From Larix kaempferi (lineage: Eukaryota; Streptophyta; Pinopsida; Pinales; Pinaceae), in NCBI GenBank assembly GCA_027924585.1, contig BSBM01001138.1:7922001-7986000 (forward strand): a stretch of 64,000 nucleotides of DNA. The letters run 5' to 3'. Each line of letters starts with the position of its first letter. Positions within the stretch are counted from its first letter, which is position 1. Positions 22,545 through 34,010 of this stretch are shown piece after piece. Under the pieces are notes generated by a model that saw only the letters and a program-made list of their open reading frames with translations, had not been told where the DNA came from and searched no databases. A program made the position numbers and the translations under genes.

Positions 22545-24388
22545 CATACGATTCATACTTCTTTTATCACCTTGGGGAAAGCATCTTGTTTTAGTAGATA
22601 TTGGTGATTGTTTTTGTAAACAGAATTTGGCCCCATTTTCTATATGCTAGCTTGGGATATGCAGTAATAATTTAAATGTATCCTTGGAATTTGGCCCCAT
22701 TTTCTATATGTTAGCTTGGTATATGCAGTAATAATTTAAATGTATCATTGCTTCTATGTACAAGAAAAGCTGAGTTAACATCTCGTCGATTTGAAGTTGG
22801 TTGATCCTTTCCATGTATGCTAGTGTAGATTTATTTGTATTCGTGCATCCCTCGCCCCATTTCAACATTCATTAGATGTCAGCAATGTTATTGAAACCAG
22901 AACTGCCTCAAGGTTAGACCAAAACTAGCCTGAAGAAGTTATGTTAAGTCTAAGATGCAGAATCTAGTTATAGCCATTGCTTTGGTAAGATTTGTAGATA
23001 GAAAAGACACCTTATCGATTATAAGGATTGCTAGATTAATTGGCATTGAATTTATGGCTTGGTGTTATGTAGACAATGCACATTCAAATGCTATAAGTGG
23101 TCACCATTTAAATGTTGAATTTCACTGTAATATTATTACAGTAACATTAATAATATTCAATGCAACCAATTATGATCAATTAAATGATAATTTAAATTTA
23201 TTCTTGGAATTTGGCCCCATTTTCTATATGCTAGCTTGGGATATGCAGTAATAATTTAAATGTATCATTGCTTCTATGTACAAGAAATGTTGAGTTAGCA
23301 TCTCGTCGATTTGAAGTTGGTTGATCCTTACCCTATATGCTAGTGTATATTTATTTGGATTTGTGCATCCCTCGCCCCATTTCAACATTCATTGGATGTC
23401 AACAATGTTATTGAAACCAAAATTGCCTCAGAGTTAGGCCAAAACTAGCTTGAAGAAGTTATGTTAAATTTAAGATGCATAATTTAGTTATAACCATTGC
23501 TTTGGTAAGATTTGTAGATAGAAAAGACACCTTATCGATTATAAGGCTCGATAGATTAATTGGCATTGAATTTATGGTTTGGTGTTATGTAGATAATGCA
23601 TATTCAAATGCTATAATTGGCTACCATTTCAATGTTGAATTTCACTGTAATATTATTACAGTAGCATTAATATTATTCAATGCAACCAATTATGATCAAT
23701 TAACTAGGGTATGAGGGTATTAATGAAGATGCATAACTAGAGTTTGTCCCTCGGAATCCTAACCTTTGAAATGTATAGATAGGCTACAAACTGCTATTAA
23801 ATCACCAGAATGTATATAAATTATATGCTTATTCAATAACTAAGAAATTCTTTTGTCATATTAGTTTTTGAATAAGCCTTTTGATTACTTATTCCTATTA
23901 TTGGCATAAGAGGGTTTGTTGTCATTCTAATTGTTGTAGTAGTTTTACACTTGTAAAATATCTTGAAAGAAAACTTTGTCTTCTAGGAAATATTTTTAGG
24001 TATTGATAAGGTTGCTCTTGAGCTTCCTAAGGAGCTTGACACTTCTTTCTTTATTTAAGAAGAGAATTTGCATTTTGAAATCCCTTTTTCAATTTTTTGT
24101 GACTAAGAGAAATATATGATCAACTCCATGAGTTTTTAATTATCAACCTTGAGGGGCTTCCAAGAAGATTTTTAGCCCACGTGGATGGTTGTTGGGAACT
24201 TGGGGTGCAAATCTGGTATCTAGTAGATAGGGACATTACAATCTCTTCAGTTTTTACACTCACTTCAATTTACACGTGTAATTTTTGGAGTAACTTGGCC
24301 CTAAATCAAAATGCATATACGGAAAGGAGTCTTACCTTCATACGATTCATACTTCTTTTATCACCTTGGGGAAAGTATGTTGTTTTAG
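22545..24388. repeat. 1.8-kb tandem segment, left copy, with ~520-bp inner repeats
   Basis: ATACGATTCATACTTCTTTT at 22,545 recurs at 24,338, and what follows 22,600 recurs after the transposon at 36,689. Inside, ATTTGGCCCCATTTTCTATA occurs at about 22,623, 22,686 and 23,209, giving a 63-bp and a ~523-bp direct repeat. Open frames at 22,955 and 23,475 (and 36,988 in the right copy) encode similar 80-98 residue peptides (DRKDTLSIIR...EFHCNIITV) of unknown meaning. Confidence 0.8.
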
Positions 24389-24435
24389 GGTAAATCCATG
24401 AAGATGGGCGTCTATTTTTGGGGGTCTTGTGAGAA
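24388..24435 (+). repeat. left terminal inverted repeat of the 12.3-kb element
   Basis: GGGTAAATCC...GAAGATGGGC...GTGAGAA. It pairs imperfectly with the complement of 36,650-36,688 (GGGTAAA, GAAGGTGGG, GTGAGAA). The first G is shared with the target site. Confidence 0.7.
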
Positions 24436-25429
24436 AATAAATCTGATGTTTTCATGTTTTTCAACTTTGGGCAAACAAAAATGATATTTGTGTTTAGAAT
24501 TTCACTTTTTAGTAAAAAGAAAACTTTTAGAGAATTATGTTAGCTTTCTATACATAATTTTTTCAATTTTTTTCATTGAGATTTGATATGTATATTTAAT
24601 AAATGTTTGACAGTGTGTTCTTATAAAATGAAAAGACTACAAAATAGTCATGTTTTGTTGCGACCGTAAAATCATTGTTAAACTTGTTTTTTGCAAAACA
24701 AAATATGCTACGACAATCTACACACAATATACTACTGCATGACTATAAGTCTGTAACCAATGGATCTATATATTAAATATTATATTTTTTTGAATTCAAT
24801 CAATGGGGAAACCTTATCGATTTTCAACATGTTTCGTGTTGCAACACTTTTATCTCAATTGACTATAAAACTAAAAAATCTACGAATACCCTTTTGAAGT
24901 AGACACACCAATTAACTGCACCATATGTTTTTCAATTTTTTTGGTGGTGTATGTTTAAAGTTATGAATTTTTCATTTCACCGCATTTTGAAAGAGATGAA
25001 ACCAAATTCGACACATGTTAAGAAAAAAAATAATTAAAAACATCAGATCTCACCTATACACAACAAAATCTATACATAGTGAAACTAGAATCAATGATGA
25101 AACTAATGGCATCAAGTCCGACAGTCGATTTGTAGTGTAAGAAATTGTTTTTACCTTCCAAAAATGGAGAAACCAAAAAACTATGCAGAACCGTGAAGTT
25201 TTCAGGTCTCAGAGAGTATTCGGCCGAATAACCTTTTGCCATAACGGAACCGTTATTTACAACAAAGGTTGTTCGACCGAAAAACCAAACGCAAAAACGT
25301 TTTCGTCGACCAGAAAAATAAAAATAAAAATTACGTTGTCTATACTTGTATATATAAATAAAACTAAATAGATTCATTATTTTTGCACATTTTATTTTCG
25401 CATATTTCTGGTCAAAATATTTTTGAAAG
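24436..25429. other. left subterminal part of the element, no gene seen
   Basis: AT-rich. It holds the palindrome ATTCGGCCGAAT near 25,217-25,231 and a second GC-poor inverted phrase around AACGGAACCGTT (25,244-25,255). Confidence 0.6.
25217..25231. promoter_or_regulatory. TATTCGGCCGAATA palindrome, left subterminal
   Basis: The same palindrome is repeated near the right end (36,380-36,427, 36,523 and about 36,612). Placement close to both ends of a DNA transposon suggests transposase binding sites; this is an inference. Confidence 0.5.
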
Positions 25430-26455
25430 GATTTTCAAATGAAATTTCTTTTGCAAAATGAGTTTTTTTACAAGGTATTTTTCTTCTTATTTTTTTCCAA
25501 GGGGTACATTCAAAGAGTTTTTTCTAAGGCATTTTTGCAAAGGAGTTTTTATTTCAAGGTATTTTTTCTTTTTGTTTCTTTGCAAATGGATTTTTCAAAG
25601 AGTTTTTTTTCTAATGTATTTTTACAAAGAAATTATTTCGTTGCAATGGATTTTTTCAAAGTATTTTTTTTTCAAAATATTTTTGCAAAGGAGTTTGTTT
25701 TTACAAAGTATTTTTCCAAGTGGTTTTTTCAAAGAAGGTTTCTTTTCAAGGGGTGTCGTTAAGGAGTTTTTTTTCCAAGGTATTTTTGCACTTCTTATTT
25801 CTTTGCAAATAGTTTTTTTTTCCAATGTATTTTTGCAAAGAAGTTATTTCTTTGGAAGGGTTTTTTTTCAAAGTATTTTTTTCCTAGATATTTTTGCAAA
25901 GGAGTTTTTTTTACAAAGTATTTTTTCAAGTGGTTTTTTCAAAGAAGGTTTATTTCCAAGGAGTGCATTTAAAGAGTTTTTTTTCAAAGATATTTTTGCA
26001 AAGAAATTTCTATTTCAAAGTATTTTTGCAAAGGAGATGTATTTTTCTTTCTTATTTTTTTGAAAGGGATTTTTCCAAAGAGTTGTTTTCCCAATATATT
26101 TTTGCAAGGAGTTATTTCTTTACAAGGGTTTTTTCAAAGAGTTTTTTTTTCAAGATTTTTTTTGCAAATGAGTTTTCTTTTTTCAAAGTATTTTTCCAAG
26201 TGGTTTTTTCAAAAATGGTTTTTTTCCCAGGTATTTTTTCAAAGTTTTTTTTTTTTTTTTTTTAGTGGTTTTTACAAAGAAGATTTCTTTAGAAGGTGTT
26301 CTTATTCTTTTCAAATGGGTTTTTTAAAAGGAGATTTATTGTCAAGGAGTTCTTATTTCTTTCCAAGAAGGTTTTTTTCAAATGAGTTTTCTTTTCAAGG
26401 GGTTTTTTCAAAAGAAATTTCTTTCCAATGAGTTTTTCTTCAAAAGACTCTTACA
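25430..26455. repeat. 1-kb T-rich degenerate repeat array
   Basis: Dozens of short phrases such as TTTTTGCAAAGGAGTTTTT, TTTTTCAAAG and CCAAGTGGTTTTTTC succeed each other without a fixed period. T exceeds half the bases on the plus strand. Phenylalanine-rich frames stay open in all three plus frames because the array lacks TAA, TAG and TGA phrases; these are not genes. It lies immediately upstream of the transposase-like gene. Confidence 0.85.
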
Positions 26456-26583
26456 AGATTTTGATAAGGTGAAGTAAATTTCAGTTCATGTTTTTATAAA
26501 TTTTATAACTGTTTTTAAATCTTATTTTTTTTTATACTATAAAGTGATGATTCTTTAATTTATCATCTATAGATTAAACAATC

Positions 26584-29500
26584 ATGGACAGTAAGAGAAA
26601 CCGTAAAAAAAAGGTGATCGTAAACGTGATGATGATGCTAATAGAGAAAAACAAAAACTCAAATATCATGCCACAAAAAAAAAAGGTTGTAGAAATGCAA
26701 GAGACAATTATTGAAGATATAAATACAGATTTACATGATAATGTTGATGAAATGGAAATTGAAAATAGAGTACAAGAAGAACAAATTGAAATTGAAGAGA
26801 CCATTGTTGAAGATGTACATAGTGATTTACATGCTAATGTCGATGAAGTGACCAATATTGAAGATCAAGTTCAAAATACAGAAATTGGACCTGGTATGTA
26901 AATATCATGTATTTTTCAAATTCATTTTTTTATAATGAATTGTATTTTTGGATATATGTTAAATTAAATTTAACTTGATGTATAGGTACTTTCACTATTG
27001 ATGATGAAATGTTAGAAGACATTGATTGCGACAAATATGGAGAAAAATACTTATACATGTTGCACGATATCGTGCTACAAAAATTTATGATGATATTCTC
27101 AGGGATTATTCAATGGCAAGACAAGCACAAATTTTGAGATGTTTATTAGTGTCCAAGAAGTTAGAAGGTGCTACGTTATTATTGGGTATTCACAAAGCAA
27201 CAAAAGAGTCGAAATTGAAACATAATGTAATAGAAAATATAGGTGATACAATAAAAAAATTTGAAAAATCCAGGAAGAAAGATACCAGTGCTGCACGTAG
27301 AGCAATTCAAACAGTGATTGTTTCAGCTAGTACTAGACAAAAACGTTTGACAACACAACTAGCAAAAGCAGTTAGAACCTCATGAAAGACACTATACAAA
27401 CATAGCAAATTCATAATGCAAATAGATGAAAATGATGAACTTGCTTGCTGGGCAATTATTTGTAGATAGCCTTACAAAGATAGAATGTGAGCAAGTGTTA
27501 AAGATATTGTACGAGAATATTGGTTGGCACATGCTTGAGTTTCACCAAATTCAAGGGATGTGATACGACAAACAGTATCACGAAATGTATATGAAAGCAG
27601 TCCAAAACATATAATGGAAATGACATAAGTACAATTGTTCAATAAATTCAAGGAAGATCATCGTGGAATTAATGTGTCAATAACTATATTTGTGCAACAA
27701 AAACCATGGTATGTTAGACCTATTACTATACGTGACACATGTTCTTGTCGTTATCATGTGCAATTTCAATTATATTATGACACGTTTCTTGAATTTGGTA
27801 AAATGTTTTGGACAAATTCACCACCTCCTCCCACAATACATGAATTCATATCTCAAACTCTATGTGAGAGAGATCACGATGAAGTATTTTATAATAAGAA
27901 ATGTGTCAATGAAAAACATTGTAATTGTTGTGGAAATCTGGTTTTATTCCACAATAAATATCCTATCGATAATGATTAGTCGTTGTCAAATGTAACCGTT
28001 GATTGGAGAAGATATGAATACAGCAATTATGCTATAAGTTCTAGTGATGCACATTCCAAAAGAATTGATTTGTGAGAAGATAAAATATGCGTGAAATATT
28101 TTCTCAAGAAATTTGAAAGTGAAATTTATAAATACACCAAGCATTCACATAGAGCACGATGGCAAGACCTTCAATTCAAACAGTCTCGTGAAATTTTTCC
28201 ACCTGGAACAATTTTGTCAGTGGTTGATTTTGCAGAAAACTACACATTTGCTGCACAAAAAGATATACAAAGTGAATACTATCATTCTGACCAAGTTTCG
28301 ATATTTGTCCATGTTCTATATAGACATTCTCAACAGGATGATGATGGCATTGAAAGCACGTGTGACAATCGAGATGTGATTAAAGAATATCAATTTTATA
28401 TCACCGATGATCATACACACGATACACATTTTGTTCAACATTGTATTGAAAATATTTTCTATGATTCACTAAAAGGACGTGAAGTTAAATTCAATGAACA
28501 TTGGATATGGTCAGATGGATGTGCGGGACAATTTAAATATTCACGATCATTTTATTGGTTATGTCGACTTCATAAAGCATTGAACATTAAACATCACTGG
28601 AATTTCTTTGAAACTAAACATGAAAAATGTGAACATGATGGTGCAAGAGCATGCGTAAAAAGAGCACTTTGAAGATGGTAGATGAACCATTCTTCTGCAC
28701 GATTTCATTCAGTTACAGAGGTTGTCCAATGGTGTAAATTACATCTAAGCCATGATTATAATCAACAATCAAAAGATGTGCTCAGGTATGTACACGATTT
28801 TTTTAATTTATATTAATTGTCAATTTAAAAAAATGTACAAGTTAACATTTAAGTATATGTACGCCAACATCAAAAGTTGTCATTTGTGATTTATCATTTA
28901 TTATGTAGGTTTTGTTGGCTTGTTGGGTTCCAATATATAAATAGATCAATACCACACAAGGCTAGCACCATACATGGGACTAGAGATTTTCACTCTATTC
29001 AAACAAAATCCTTCCAAAATGTGTTTGCATTTGATAGTAGAAAGCAATCATACTTTTTTCATATTTGCACTGAAAATGTTGAATTTACAGAAATTTGTAA
29101 AAACATAACGAACAACTACGTAAAACATTGGAAACAAACAGAGATTAATCCAAAGGGAAAAATGCCACTAACAAGCGTAGAAGAATTAGAATGAGAAGAA
29201 GTAGCAATATCATCTGATGGCGATAGAATTTCAGATCTTGCCAGAGAAGGTAATGAACTTACAACTTTTTTGTTGATTGTTCATTCTTGTCCATCACCTT
29301 ATGTGTATAGTCAATTTAATTGATTTAAAAACCCTAACGCCAATTGTAATTTGCACAAGAGATGTTTTCGTTGTGATTTCACCTTTAGACAACAACAAAA
29401 ATGTAAAATATTATTTGATACGATGTACTGAAGGAAATATGAAGTTATTGGAGGACTACAATGACAACAAATTTACATACGAGAGAGGATCCATCATTTT

Positions 29501-29726
29501 AAAAGGCTATTTTTTTCAACAGACCCATATGACTGAAAATTATGTCTACTTTCAGGATTATGAACCTGATGTTATATGTTGTCAATATAGTCATTTAGTA
29601 TGTGCATCTCGAATAAAATTGGTACAAGTTCTATTGAAAAAACAATTAAAAACTAAAAAATGGAAACTGTTCAAATATGACCATGAATGGATAATTGAGG
29701 ACGACATTCCATTGCAATATTTTTAA
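26584..29726 (+). pseudogene. decayed transposase-like gene with RNase H-type acidic motifs
   Basis: Several exons in series. The acidic N-terminus (26,584-26,893) ends at a GTATGT donor; the acceptor TATAG is at 26,981-26,985. A basic alpha-helical part (about 27,057-27,385, RDYSMARQAQILRCLL) follows after a frameshift near 27,057. Then one frame, broken by stops near 27,537, 27,628, 27,979, 28,072 and 28,672, encodes VREYW and SPNSRDV segments, a cysteine-rich stretch (CSCRYH, CNCCG) and the putative catalytic core: DFAENYTF (about 28,226) and WSDGCAGQF (about 28,510), followed by a degenerate HDGA motif. Another exon starts after the AG near 28,908 (GTRDFHSI), and a C-terminal exon ends at 29,726 (NVKYYLIRCTEG, YFQDYEPDVICC). 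I recognise the pattern from transposon-encoded plant proteins lacking a settled name. The spaced aspartates fit a DDE/D nuclease. Confidence 0.7.
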
Positions 29727-30299
29727 TTATATCAAAAATGAATTGATCGATGTTTTTGTCCATGTCACATGTGTACAATTTTTTTTTTTTTGAACTATGA
29801 CTATGATCTTGAATGAGAACTAGAATAAGAGTTTAAATGATTGTATTTAGCATGTTGAAATGAATTCAAAAATCATTTGGTAATGAAAACTTTAATAAAA
29901 GTTGGAAGAAGTTGAAAAATGTTATATTTCAGCTATATGAAATGTTGTCTTTAATGTGTAATTTCGTCTTAAAATTTGTGTAAAGTACTTTATTCGGGTC
30001 CCCATATGTCTATTAGACCACTTAAGGGATGAGATAACAGATGTGGCTGTCCCCACACTTCGCCCTGAATCTCTACTTTTGACTGAATGATGTAAGTGAG
30101 GAATCACCGAGAAACCTGTTAGATTTTGTACTCATCTGATCCATTTCATGCTTCTCTAATGTACTTAATAAATGATAAATTATTGTTCTTGATCCATTAG
30201 ATGGGTTGATCCATTACTGGCTTTTTGGTGGGATGAACAATTCATATTTAAATATTATCCATGAATTTTTTAGAATATCACTTGTGTAAGTTCACATAA
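29727..30299. other. spacer in the element, no gene seen
   Basis: AT-rich 3' flank of the transposase-like gene. A poly-T run lies near 29,778. No further frame is credible. Confidence 0.5.
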
Positions 30300-30536
30300 T
30301 TGAAATCATGGCAAATGGAGATAACGATCAGTTGATTTTTAATCACAAACAAGGATTCCAGGATTGTGAATCTTATGCTAAATTAGAGCAACAATTATTT
30401 ATAACAAACCGATGAAAATACATCAAATTGTTGTTTAAAATTATTGCTCTAATTTAGCATAAGCTTCACAATCCTATAATCTTTGCTTATGATTAAAAAC
30501 AAAAAATCGTTAAATCTCCATTTGCCATGATTTCAA
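30300..30536. repeat. long hairpin (arms ~105 bp, loop ~20 bp) inside the element
   Basis: The left arm 30,300-30,405 (TTGAAATCATGGCAAATGGA...TTATGCTAAATTAGAG) is repeated in inverse orientation in 30,430-30,536. The arms are similar over most of their length with small indels. The left arm starts with an ATG and stays open for 35 codons (MANGDNDQLIFNHKQ), so one arm may derive from a coding exon. A transcript through it would fold into double-stranded RNA. Confidence 0.85.
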
Positions 30537-32621
30537 CAACATCTATAATTCACCAACTAACAAAATGTACCTGAACATTGAAAATAAGAATCATTAGTTA
30601 AAAATTGAAAGTATGAATCATTTATACAAATTTCAATGTATCATTTATATGAAATTCAAGTTTTATGTTGAAACCAAGATCCTAACTTGAACCTAAATTT
30701 AATTCATTCATAACTTGAACCTAACATTCATTCTTAACATTCTTAACAATTCTATCAAAACTTCCTAACATTAATTTTTAACATTCATAACATTCCTATC
30801 AAAACTTCTTATCCTATCAAAACTTCATAACACTCATTCTTAACATCCATTCTTAACATTCATAACATTCATTCTTAACATTCCAAACATTCATAACATT
30901 AGATTGCATCTATCAAAACTTCATAACATTCATATCTTTAGAAATTTCACCTGTCAAAACTTCCTAACATTTATTCTTAACATTCCTAACATTCTTATCA
31001 TTATTTACATCTCAACACTGAAAATATTTTACATCTACATACGTACATAAATTTAATAATACATATATTCATAAACATGCAAAAACATATTCTAAACATT
31101 TACTACACAAAATATTCTAAATATTAACAACAACAAAAAAGTTAAATCATTTAAAGGAAATACAGAATATGTAAGTTCAATGTACACTCATTCTTAACAT
31201 TCCTAACATCCATTCTTAACATTCCTAACATCCATTCTTAACATTCCAAACATTCATAACATTAGATTGCATCTATCAAAACTTCCTAGCATTTATTCTT
31301 AACATTCATATCTTTAGAAATTTCACCTATCAAAACTTCCTAACATTCATTCTTAACATTCTTAACATTCCTAACATTCTTATCATTATTTACATCTCAA
31401 CACTGAAAATATTTTACATTTACATACATACATAAATTTAATAATACATATATTCATAAACATGCAAAAACATATTCTAAACATTTACTACATAAAATAT
31501 GCTAAATATTAACAAAAAAAAAGTTGAAACATTTAAAGGAAATACAGAATATGTAAGTTCAATGTACATGTATATAATACAAAAAAAACATTCATGAACA
31601 TGTGAGTTCAATGTATATATGTATAATCCAAAAATAAAGCTTATCGATGTCCAAAACAACTATGAAATATATATCAACAAAAAAGAGCAATATAAATAAT
31701 TCTCTAAATGGAAGTACACCACTATCCTCCATTAGGGTCATTCCTTAGACTCAATCCAACTTGCAACATGTATAGAAGCAGATTATGAATATCATAAATT
31801 ATTTAAACAATTTTAAACTAAATTCAAAAAATTAAAATATTAAACTTATATCAAAGAACAATTCAATTATTAACAAAATTACCTCAAATTCTCTAAATGC
31901 AAGTCCACCACTATCCTCCACTAGAGTCTTCTCTTTGCTTCGAAGAGATCAAAGAGACCCAAGCTGCAACATGTATACAAACAATTTATGAATCTCATAA
32001 ATTATTTAAACAATTTTAAACTAAAATCAAAAAATTAAAATATTAAACTTATATATCAGAACAGTTCAATTATGAACAAAATTATCTCGGTGCCAATATC
32101 CACATCCATCAAAGAACTTATATCTTCACCGCCAATTTCTATATGTTTTCTTCCCTAAAATTAAAATTTTGTTAATAAATAGAACATAGTGCAAACAAAA
32201 AAAACTAAAATTAAGCAATTAACTTAAAACCAAAACAAAAAAATTAAAATCATTAGCTCACAAGAAATGGAAAATCATCTAAAAAGTTCGAATCTAAAGA
32301 AACATGCATGGACAAGTCCAATTAACAATAAGATACATAGATAAATTCAAATTCAAAAAAATGATAAAATATCAAGTTCAAACATAAATATAAATATATA
32401 AATAATAAATATACCTCTCAAAGATGCTTTACATTTTGTACATTTTCACTAGTGAAGAGTAAAAAATTATGTTCATTCAACATTCTGGAAAACTGCAACC
32501 AATAAATATTTACATAATGTACTTATTACTATACATAAAAAAGACATAATATCATACATATACTGTAACAAAAAGTTCAATTCAAAATGAATAAAAAATT
32601 AAATAGATTGTCATAACATAA
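30537..32621. repeat. AT-rich spacer with TAACATTC repeats and an internal duplication
   Basis: 30,730-31,400 is packed with TTCTTAACATTC, CATAACATTC and CTATCAAAACTTC phrases. 31,000-31,170 is repeated at 31,385-31,555 (shared ATTATTTACATCTCAACACT). 31,790-31,870 and 31,985-32,065 are another similar pair. Short minus frames are not convincing. It separates the 3' ends of the two convergent genes. Confidence 0.8.
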
Positions 32622-34010
32622 TCAACAAACCTCTCCTGTATTCGATGTGTCATTGGATAGAACATTTGAAGCTATGTCGCGACAAACCTTAGCATAAGCC
32701 CTGAGATCTCCAATGCTCATTCCATCTACCTCATCATTCCTTTTGTAAACAAACTTTTGACGAATAGTGGCACGAGCCCTCTCTCGACCCAATCCCACAT
32801 CTACTCCAACAAATGTCGATGTTAAACATTTAGCAACAAAATCCCTTGCAATTGTCCCAAGTTGGGATGTGGGCTCTATGTCCGATCTTAATGCCACAAT
32901 CCTGGGTGGGAGAGATATCTGGGGTGTAGGTTGAAGAGTTGTAGGGTCTTTAAGAGGACCTTTTCGATTATATATTCGACCCTTTCCAACTTCATAAAAT
33001 TCAGAATGAAGATCAGTATATTCTGGCTTCATACCTAAAAAACACTCTACATAAAAAATCTAGAAAAATAATTAGGAACCTCATCGTTCCATGGCAACCG
33101 ACCATAGGTTGCAAGGAACTGATCATATATTAGATGTGTAAATTCAGGGTGCTTGAAATATTGCACTTTCAACATTTTTTTCTTTAGGCCTTCTTTAAAG
33201 TTAAACATTGAATTGGCATGTTCTTTGGTCACTCTCTCCTTCACAACAGCCCACTTGTCCAGACCCATCACTTGTTCCCTTCGTCTTCACATCAAATCAA
33301 CAAAACTATTTGTAGTTGGCCTGAGATCCTCATATGCCTCAATAAATTTTTGCAATGATCCCAAAAAAATCTCCAAACTTTGTTTTCTCTCTAGAGGGAG
33401 ATCCAAAGTAGAAAAATCATTTTGCAACTTGTCATAGTGGGATCTACAACTTTCAATAGTCGTTTGATGAACACCACTTTCCCATGGAAGCTCCTCAGGT
33501 AAATCAGATGGATACGTTGTTATGGGTGTACAACCCTCGGCTAGTTCAACATATTGCGTTCTGGCTCGACCTTCGTCACTCTGTGTAGAATGACGAGCCT
33601 CTTGGGAACCATGCTCTGCACCCACATCTGTCTCCCTTGCATGATCTTCCTCCTTCTCTGTAGAATTACGAGCTCTTCTGAACCATGCTCTGCTTCAAAT
33701 ACAAACAAAGTTATGTGTAAACATGTACAAACTTTGTGTAGACACAAAAATACAATTTGTACATATATTAAAAGATTGATGTTCATACCAACAGAAGGTC
33801 GAGATCTACGTTCCCCCACAGAAGATAAAGGGGAATCATATGTACTCCTATCGCCTTGCTGATGATCGGATGAATGTGAACTGTACAATAATCTTGAATC
33901 CCGAGCTGAAGTCGACAACCTTCGATTATCAATTGGGACACCAACTCCCGAAGAATTCGCTTTTGCCTCGAAGACTCCTCTCTTTCCATTTGATATGATA
34001 TCGACACTTA
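32622..34010 (-). pseudogene. second gene of the element, unrecognised protein
   Basis: Reads right to left, convergent with the transposase-like gene. The first visible exon (about 34,010-33,791) is low-complexity, rich in S and R (DSRLLYSSHSSDHQQ), and ends at a GTATGA donor. The next (about 33,694-33,080) contains a 22-codon tandem duplication around AEHGSEE/AEHGSQE, then DLPEELPWESGVHQTT and, after one in-frame TGA at about 33,287-33,289, MGLDKWAVVKERVTKEH and QFLATYGRLPWNDE. The last exon (33,026-32,622) gives PEYTDLHSEFYEVG, PTSQLGTIARDFVAKCL and a final TAA or TAG-ended tail. The gap between the last two is only about 53 bp, short for a plant intron. I do not recognise the family. Being inside the element, it probably encodes an accessory or DNA-binding protein. 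The CGA-to-TGA-type stop suggests recent decay. Confidence 0.55.

Noticed and set aside
25439-26431. Phenylalanine-rich open frames of 105-201 codons in several overlapping frames
   Set aside because: They are by-products of a T-rich repeat array. All plus frames are open, and the products are F/K/S repeats without domain structure.
26574-26855. Serine-rich minus-strand frame
   Set aside because: It is the antisense shadow of the acidic first exon of the transposase-like gene.
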